Positions 7,566 through 15,300 of a DNA stretch of 47,537 nucleotides are shown one piece after another; position 1 is the stretch's first letter; the number at the start of each line of letters is the position of its first letter. The notes below the pieces were generated by a model that was given only the letters and a program-made list of their open reading frames with translations, ran no database searches and had not been told where the DNA came from. Made by a program: the position numbers and the translations under genes. The stretch is from a virus, in IMG/VR virus record IMGVR_UViG_3300028548_005370, positions 1 to 47,537 of that record. One strand, written 5' to 3'.

Positions 7566-7931
7566 TTAAAAGTCGCTCATTAATATATTATCTATTTCTT
7601 CTTGTACCTCTTCTCTCGTTGCCATCATCTTGAAACTAAGATCAGCCTGAAACCTAGCAACCTCAATATTATCTTTAAATATTATAATAGTAGGTATGGC
7701 TGCTATTTTATGTTTTACTTGTAACTTAGGGTTAGTTGCTATATCTACGTACGATATTGTTTGGCAGTCATCAAGATCCATTACCCAAGAAACTGCGTTA
7801 GCACCGTTCCACTCAGCGTTAAACTGCGCTACAGATATTTGACCTGATGCTTTACCACATACGCACACTAGCACTAGCACTAACAAGTATATACCTAAAA
7901 TTTTCCAAGCAACATCTATTTTACCCATCAT
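7566..7931 (-). CDS. Membrane-anchored thioredoxin-fold protein lacking the CxxC active site
   Basis: A 121-residue protein. Residues 8-25 form a hydrophobic segment (a signal anchor or signal peptide, followed by KASGQ), placing the rest in the periplasm. The remainder aligns by eye with thioredoxin: QFNAEWNGANAVSWV (36-50) sits where thioredoxins have WCGPC, KHKIAAIPTIIIFKDN (73-88) carries the cis-proline (Pro80), and an ARFQADLSF strand follows. The catalytic cysteines are replaced by Asn42 and Asn45, so it cannot work as a dithiol oxidoreductase. Cysteines 23, 25 and 56 remain. It overlaps the upstream one-TM gene by 4 bases (ATGA), implying coupled translation. A binding or structural use of the fold is inferred. 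Confidence 0.72.
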   Translation of the reverse strand: MMGKIDVAWKILGIYLLVLVLVCVCGKASGQISVAQFNAEWNGANAVSWVMDLDDCQTISYVDIATNPKLQVKHKIAAIPTIIIFKDNIEVARFQADLSFKMMATREEVQEEIDNILMSDF

Positions 7932-8209
7932 CTGTCGTAAAGTTTATCCTCTATTCTTTCGAGGGTTTTTTTCATAGCTTCCACGTCTTCCTGTGTGGTT
8001 AGAATTGTTTGCCTAATCATTTTATCCTTCATATCAAACTCCATCCTGCTTACGTCTTGAGGTGGTGGCTCGGGTAGTGTCCTCGCTTCAGCGATATCAG
8101 CTTGTAACATAAACCACATGCTTATAACAGTGGCCATCGCAGCGCCTATTCCTACTAAAGTTTTTATACTTACTTTAAAACCGCTATCCTCGTTTAATTC
8201 TTTTGCCAT
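7928..8209 (-). CDS. Single-TM small membrane protein with coiled-coil tail (possible holin or spanin-like)
   Basis: A 93-residue protein with a polar N-terminus, one membrane segment at about 15-36 (LVGIGAAMATVISMWFML), a short AEARTLPEPPPQ linker, and a heptad-like charged C-terminal helix from about 53 to 93 (EDVEAMKKTLERIEDKLYDR). This is the layout of a small lysis or membrane-associated phage protein; a holin, pinholin or i-spanin-like role are all possible. Its stop overlaps the start of the thioredoxin-like gene. It begins one base after the outer-membrane-like gene. No lipobox is seen. The function is not proven by sequence. Confidence 0.55.
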   Translation of the reverse strand: MAKELNEDSGFKVSIKTLVGIGAAMATVISMWFMLQADIAEARTLPEPPPQDVSRMEFDMKDKMIRQTILTTQEDVEAMKKTLERIEDKLYDR

Positions 8210-8210
8210 G

Positions 8211-9290
8211 TTAAAATATAACGTAGTTCATACCTAATTTAAAATCGTACCAAGTTCTGTTCCAGTACTTATTGTATTTTCCTTCAAGAAAATAACCTAA
8301 TTGTTTATTGTGCTTAATTCCATATATAAACCCAAGCGAGTAATCTGCCCACTGACCATCTACATAGTTGTGATAAGAAAACTCACTACCGTTGTCGTAG
8401 TGGTATGGCATAACGCTTCCCCAAGCGTGTATCCAAGTTGACTTGCTATATTTGTAGTAATCAAAACCCATGACAAGCGAGTGTTGTAGGGTTTTCTTTA
8501 ATTCGTTTCTTTTCTTTTCAGTGTAATCAGCTAAGACTTCTGGTATAACCACTGCCTCCCAAACTTCTGGGCTAGTAGCAACTAACTCACCTGAAGGTGA
8601 AAAGTATTCGCTGCTATACACGTCTACCGTGTAACCTTCTTGTAGTGCTAAATAAGTATAATGAATATCTCCATTATCTAACATCCACTCGTCTAGCGCG
8701 TTATAGCCGTATGGTTCAGCAAGTCTATGAGCTGCCCCAATATTCCAAGACAGGTTTCTATTTTTTCTAACTCTATATCTTTCCGATGCTTCAAAATATT
8801 TAATATCAGCAAATCCATCTTCTAAGTATTCTACTTTTAAAGCAAAAAAGTTTATACACATCTCGTCTGGACAGCCATCATCAGAACTATATCTAATAAA
8901 ATGGTGTTGATCCATGTAGTTTTTACCTTCTTGTCTTTTGTAGTCTACTTCAAATAAGTATTCAACCCCTCTTGACTTACCTACAATGGCTGCATCACTG
9001 TAATTCGTCTCAGTACCATCATAAAATGTTTGTGCTTTGTTTTCGTATCCGAATCTAGCTATTTTACGTAGTCCTATTGCGAAATTATAATCGTAAGGAG
9101 TTGAAATTGTTTGTGTTGATAACCCGTTGTTTACGGAAAACACGTCTACATCAGACAATGATGTACCACCATTTACCGCAGCATAAAACGTAGAGAACTT
9201 AAACAGCTTCTTAACGTCTTCTTTACCAAGTGTTTGAGCTGTTACTAGATTTGACACTAGTAAGAGCAGTATTATTAGTCTTTTCACCAT
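8211..9290 (-). CDS. Exported protein, probable outer-membrane beta-barrel
   Basis: A 359-residue protein. Residues 1-19, MVKRLIILLLLVSNLVTAQ, form a clear Sec signal peptide of Bacteroidota style. The mature part alternates aromatic and polar residues, for example FEVDYKRQE, WNIGAAHRL, SLVMGFDYYKYS and DYSLGFIYGIK, and ends in a strand closing on an aromatic residue, FKLGMNYVIF, as barrel proteins do. This suggests insertion in the host outer membrane. A CPDEMC pair (about residues 139-144) could form a disulfide. It lies between the giant internal protein gene and the one-TM gene, in the middle of the late operon. It may alter permeability, block adsorption of other phages or aid lysis; none is shown by sequence. 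Confidence 0.68.
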   Translation of the reverse strand: MVKRLIILLLLVSNLVTAQTLGKEDVKKLFKFSTFYAAVNGGTSLSDVDVFSVNNGLSTQTISTPYDYNFAIGLRKIARFGYENKAQTFYDGTETNYSDAAIVGKSRGVEYLFEVDYKRQEGKNYMDQHHFIRYSSDDGCPDEMCINFFALKVEYLEDGFADIKYFEASERYRVRKNRNLSWNIGAAHRLAEPYGYNALDEWMLDNGDIHYTYLALQEGYTVDVYSSEYFSPSGELVATSPEVWEAVVIPEVLADYTEKKRNELKKTLQHSLVMGFDYYKYSKSTWIHAWGSVMPYHYDNGSEFSYHNYVDGQWADYSLGFIYGIKHNKQLGYFLEGKYNKYWNRTWYDFKLGMNYVIF

Positions 9291-9320
9291 CTTTATATTA
9301 TCACTTATTTTTTAAATTGT

Positions 9321-12300
9321 TTACCGGATAACAGGGTATACTGTTGGTCCATTTTTCTTCTTCTTTTTATCCTCTGTTTCAACACCAACACTATAAGGTG
9401 TCCAACCAGCTGCCATGAGCATTCTCTGCCACGCTTCATACTGATCACTCAAGGCGTGCTGCATGTTAAAAAGGTTTTGATACGGAGAGTAAACAGGCGC
9501 ATTAGTAACAGCTTGTACTGTCATTAGTGAAGCCTCTAAAGATGGGTTGCCTAACTCAAATTTAAACTCATCATTTTTTTTGATTTTAGCCCACTTTTTT
9601 CTGTCACCAGCTCTATCCAACATTCCAAACTTAGACCCAATTGGAGGTGAAACATTTAGTAGTTTCTCAGCAACCTCACTATAATCAGCTGTGAAACCAG
9701 GTTTTGAATCTTGCTTAATGTATTCTTGTATAGCGTTTTTAACGGATGACAGTATAGCTCCTTGTATACCAAAACCTCTCAACATAGAATCAGCTGTAGT
9801 GTTTAACATCATTGATTTTGTGTTAGCTATTTTTTCATCAGACACATCATCGTCATTTAGTAACATAGCGAATAACGCTGATTGTAATCCAGCAAATATA
9901 GCCACTTGAGCTCCCATGTAGTAAGATATTCTACCTACTTTTTCTGACAACTCCCTACCTCCTTTAAACCTGCCTTTTGATATATCAAGTATATCTTTCA
10001 TACCAGCTCTATTCATCTGCATTGGAGTGTTGGCAAATGGTAGTATAAACCTACCAATTAAAGATGTTTGTTGTTTAGACAATAGATCTGCTCGTGATGA
10101 CTGTTGTGTTCTTTCTGCAATCATTTGAAAATCTAAAAATGCTTTGCTTTCAGCTTTTTTAGTTTTCATGCCTTGCTTCTCGTACATTTTAATTCTATTT
10201 CTATAGAATGTAGCTCCACCAAAAGATATTGCAAAACTATCCGCCATTTTAGTTGGTAAGTAACCAGCTTTAAGCACTTTTGATATTACTGATTGCACAG
10301 GGTTCTGTGAAGATGCGGCGGCAGAAGCGATTTCAGCTTCAGTTACATTCATAGCCAAACCATCCCTTCTTTGTTTCAACATGTCAGAGTTCATGATATA
10401 TTTGAAATCCTTAGCGAACTGCTTAACGTTACCCATTGCTTTTGCTGCTGCAATAGGATTGTTTTCTCTCATGTTCAAGAAGTTAGTGGTGGATATAGTT
10501 TGTAGCACCGCGGATCTAGTGTTAAAGTTCATAATAGTACCAATACCTCCGTTTAAGTAGTTCATCATAGCGGCACTACCTCTATCCATCTTTAAAGATC
10601 TAGTTCTACCGGTTTCCATACGATCAAACATATCTGTGATATTCTCTCTCCACTCAGTACCTAATTTAGATTCCATCTTATTTAGGTTTTCTTCAGTAAA
10701 TATTTCATTCTTTCTTTCTATCCACTCTTGAAGATATTGCTTTCTACTAACACCTCTGTTTATGTTGGTGACCTCACCGGCCATTGTTTCTCCCCACCAG
10801 TTTTCTCCCGGCTCTTTTAAACCTTTTTCTTGCTTTGTAATTGTAGCGAATTTCTCAGCGTAAGCTTTTAGCTTTGGGTTGTTTTCGATATGCTCTACAA
10901 GCCTACTCTCTGTTGTTTTAGCTAGATCTGGTATTTTATAACCAGCTTTATTCCAAAGGTAAACTCTCATAGCCATGTCATTAGTGAACGCCGTTCCTTC
11001 AACAGGTTTAGCAATATCCTTTATAACGTCTTTGTTCTGCTTACGAAGATTCATATAATCATTCTTAGCGGATTGTCTAGCCGTGTTATAATCCCTAGTA
11101 CCTCTTTCAAACGGCATTACAAGCTCTTCTTTAAACCATTCTTTGTTTTTAATACCTTCTTTACCCTTACCATATAATGGCTCTATAAGAAGCTCTAAAT
11201 CAGCGGCAGAATCCCTCATAAACACTCTTCTACGTTTGATATCTTTACCTCTAACTTTAGCCTCAGCTTTTGAGAATACTTTTTCAGATCCTATATCTAA
11301 AGAGTGTTCCATTATCTTGTTAACACCTTCATTTAGGTTTTCTGACATTAAAGCTTGTTGAACACTAGATTTTATATCAAGCTGACTTAAAACATCTTTA
11401 ACGGCTTTAACGTTACCAATCGCGTCATCTACAAAATACATATCGTTGTAGCCCTCAGCAAACTTCTCCAACATCCACATAGCTTTAGCTTCACCAGTAC
11501 TGTTACCTAAACCTGTTATGTTTTCTAAAGGTAGCTCAACACCTTCACTTTTTAAATACTCGTGAATAGCGCCTTGACTTTCTTTAGCTCTAGCTGTAAG
11601 TATAAACACGTTTTCATTGCCATACTTTCTAATCTGGTTTTTAAGCTTTTGCATTAAAGGACCAGGCCTACCATTCGTTACTTTGTTGAAGTCTGAAAAA
11701 TCCATCTTCCAACCTTCTTTCACCATAGTATCACCAACAACAGGCCATTCATTTGATGCGATTCGTTTTGTTTCTTTTCCTTTAGTAGCTATAACGAAGT
11801 TATCACTAATACCAGCTGTCTCGTCAAAATCAAAAGTAGACATACCCCTTGACTTCTTCTTCTTCATTCTACCTTTTGCTATAGCTGCATCCACAGACTT
11901 AGCTGCTAGATGTTTCTCTCCATTAGTCAAGTCTTCTGATTTTAAACCTCTATCTTCAAACTTTTTATTATTAACTTTATTTAGTATTTGTTTTCTTCTC
12001 AACAACTCTTTAACACCTCTACCACCAGTTATAATATCGGTCAGTAGTCTGTCATAGGTTTTGCCCGACTTTAAATCTAACGTTGTTTCAGCAAGAGCTA
12101 ACTCTCTCATCCAAGGGTATTTGCCAGACTCGGTTGTAAATGGAAAGTCATAACTAGTTGCGCCACCGTACTCTCTCCCATCATACTTTTTTTGCACAGA
12201 CTTGTCTATTATACTTTGTTTAAATATCTTTGATAGTGATTTTTGATTCTTTAAAAAAGTAGCCTTGTTACCAGAGTTCTTTAACATGTTGATCATAAAA

Positions 12301-15300
12301 TTAGCGTTCATGTTAAACAACTGGAAGTCATGCTCACTGTGTTTAGCTCCTTTGTTTAAAGATACAGCATCGTGAGTAGCTAACCCTTTTGCAAACCCAC
12401 CTTCTATATTTGTTTGCATTTGAAGAAACCTACGTATATTATTTAAAGCATCAGCCTTGTTATTAGACTTAGCATAAAAATCATAAAGCTTTTCATAAAC
12501 CTTAGCGTGCATTTTTTGATTAGCATCCACCGTCTGCTCGTACGTAGAGCCTTTTTTTGATAAATACTTTTTAGTATTTTCAGCAAACTCTTGTTTAAGT
12601 TTATCGCTGTTTTTAACATTTTTAAACTTAGGTAAATCTAAAGTTTCATTAACCTTCTTTTTAAAAGGCCCGTTAGAAGTTGCTTTAACATGCTTGATGT
12701 ATGCTGGAGGCTTACCAGCACCCTTATTTTCTGAGTACCATTTATCAGCCCACTCTTTACCTCTATACTCTCCATTGAGCAATTGTTTACCCATACCAAT
12801 AGCGAGAGCTTTTCTCATAACCGGATGCTGCATCTCCATGTCTGAGAATTTAGAATAAAAATCTTTTGTAAATGTATCAAATGACTCAACAGCTTTTGTA
12901 TCTTTATACCAAGCTTTCTCAGCCATTTTGCTTTCCCCACGTATGGCTTCTGGTAAAAACGATTCTACTGTTTTAATAAAGTTTTTATCACTGTAGTTTT
13001 TATAACCAAGCTCAGGCGCAAATGGTTTCATCTCTGGATTCGTCTCCAAGAACCTTTGTGCTTCAAAGTAATTTTGGAATGTTTTAAGATCAACACCCTT
13101 TAACTCGTATCCCATAGAGTTGAAGTACGCTTCAGCTCCACCGCTTCTCTCTAGCTCTTTAAAGTACTCTGGATTTCTTTCAACCAAAGCTCTCACATTA
13201 AACCCAGGAAACCTCTCGTTTGCATAATCTATGTTCTTAATTTCATTCACCATGTTATCAAGAATTTCAGACTTTAAACCCTCTGGCGTTGCTCCACGAA
13301 GTTTACGTAACGCTAACTCAGCTTTTAATCCCTCTAGCTTTGCTTTTGCTTCTGGATTTCCCTCTACTCTACTTGCAAACTCTGGACTTAGTATACGTTT
13401 TCTAAATATTTGTAAAGCAAATGGATCACCAATACCTTCTTTTAAAGTGTTTCTTTTCTTGTTTATAGTACCAGCATCTCTACCAGAGTTGGTTAGATCA
13501 ATAAACTCTTGCACTCTAGATTCTGTAGCTGGTAGTTTTTCCCACTTAGTAGTTCTAGCGTTAGTTTCTTTTGTTACCTCAACGGGTAGTTCTGTTGAAT
13601 TAAATTTCACACCAGTGTTTTTGTAGAACTTACTAAATATAGTTTTACCCCAGTTTGAGTTTTCATAAAACTTAGGGCTACTAAAATCTTTCATAGCCTC
13701 AAAGTTTATTGACCCGTTGTTATTGACAAAAGCATCTTCTGCTAGCTTAATATCCTTCGGTGTTTTAAGATCTGTCTTACCTCCTCTAAACAGTAAATCC
13801 ATCTCCGGCGAAGACTTAACCCTCATTTTATTAGCAACATTAACAAATGTTAATTGCTCTAAAGGTGTTTCAAAGAAAACATCTTCAGCGGCTTGTTCCA
13901 TTCTCTCAACAGATTGTGGGTTTATCTTCCTTTTAACTCCACCACCATAGTTAAATTCAAAATCCCTTAACTCAATACCAGTGTTTTCTGCAACAGTCTT
14001 ACCACTTTCACCTCCCTTAGCAATTCCACCACCAGCGTTTATATCTACTATATCAGTTTTTATATCAGATATATCTTGACCTGATACAACTGATCCTTCA
14101 GCTTCAGCTCGTCTAGATTCATACTTAGCATCAACACTCCTGAACTTTAACTCCTCCATTCTAGTTTTAAGCATACCAGTAACATGAGTGTACAGAGTTC
14201 CTTTAGCTGGGTCGTACGTTCTAAATATATCTTGAAAGCCACGTTTATCGGCTAGCGAAGCAGCTGCTAACTCAGCTCTTTCTCCATCCCAACCCTTGTT
14301 GTTGGCATCAACTCTATATCTTTCAGGTATAGTTCTTTGATACATATTCAAAGCGATATCAAACATTGGTCCAAATTTATTCCCTAGTATTGGGTAACGC
14401 TCAAAATCAGTGTGTGGCGAATTAATATCCATCTCCATTTTTCTATCACCACGTCTTTCTTTTTGACCCATCAACTCTCTATAGTCTTCTATCTTACCCT
14501 CACCCAGCTTTATGCCTTTGGCTTTAAAATATTCTTGCGTTTCGTTCTTAAGCTTTTCAGGATTATTTACTTTGCCACCACCCTCTAATTCTAGTATTTC
14601 TGAACTGTATTTGTTTTTACCAGTCTTGCCTTGAGCGGCAAGCTCAGCTTTTTTAAGCAATGGACCGTCCGCGTCTATAACAGACTCAAGCTCTTTAAAC
14701 ATTTTAGTTTGGTTTACGCCCTTTTTAACGTTTTTAGCATAATCTCTAAACCATCTTACAACATCTTTCTCTTGAGTTAGATCGTACTTTTGTTCACCTC
14801 TTTTACCAAACTCAGATATTACGTTTCTTAAACCTAAAAAACCATCAGATCCTTTTATGTTGTTGTAGTTAGATTTATCACCAATCCTCTCGGCTATATA
14901 AGAAAACAATTCCCACTGTTGTATCTTTTGATTTTTAACGGCGTCAGTTAAATCGAATTTCTTGAGCTTCATGGCTTGGGATAAATTCATTGTAGTACCA
15001 GCTAACATTGGTGTTCCAAGCTCTACCGCCTCCTTTTCAGATAAATTTTTATCTAGCTCAATTTTAGAACCTACACTTTCTAGCTTTTTAAAAAAATCAC
15101 CTTTAAAAACAGCGTTGTAACCAAACTCTCTTTCAAAATAATCATGACTCATCTCGTGAGCTTTTATATCTGGAGTGTAAAGTTCGGCGTTATATCTATA
15201 TTTAATTTTGTTTCCTTTTCTAATAACATCAGCATTAAAAGCGTTACCTTCTTTGTTTATCATTGCCTCTTGACCAAACTTTAACCTGTTGTTATTTACA

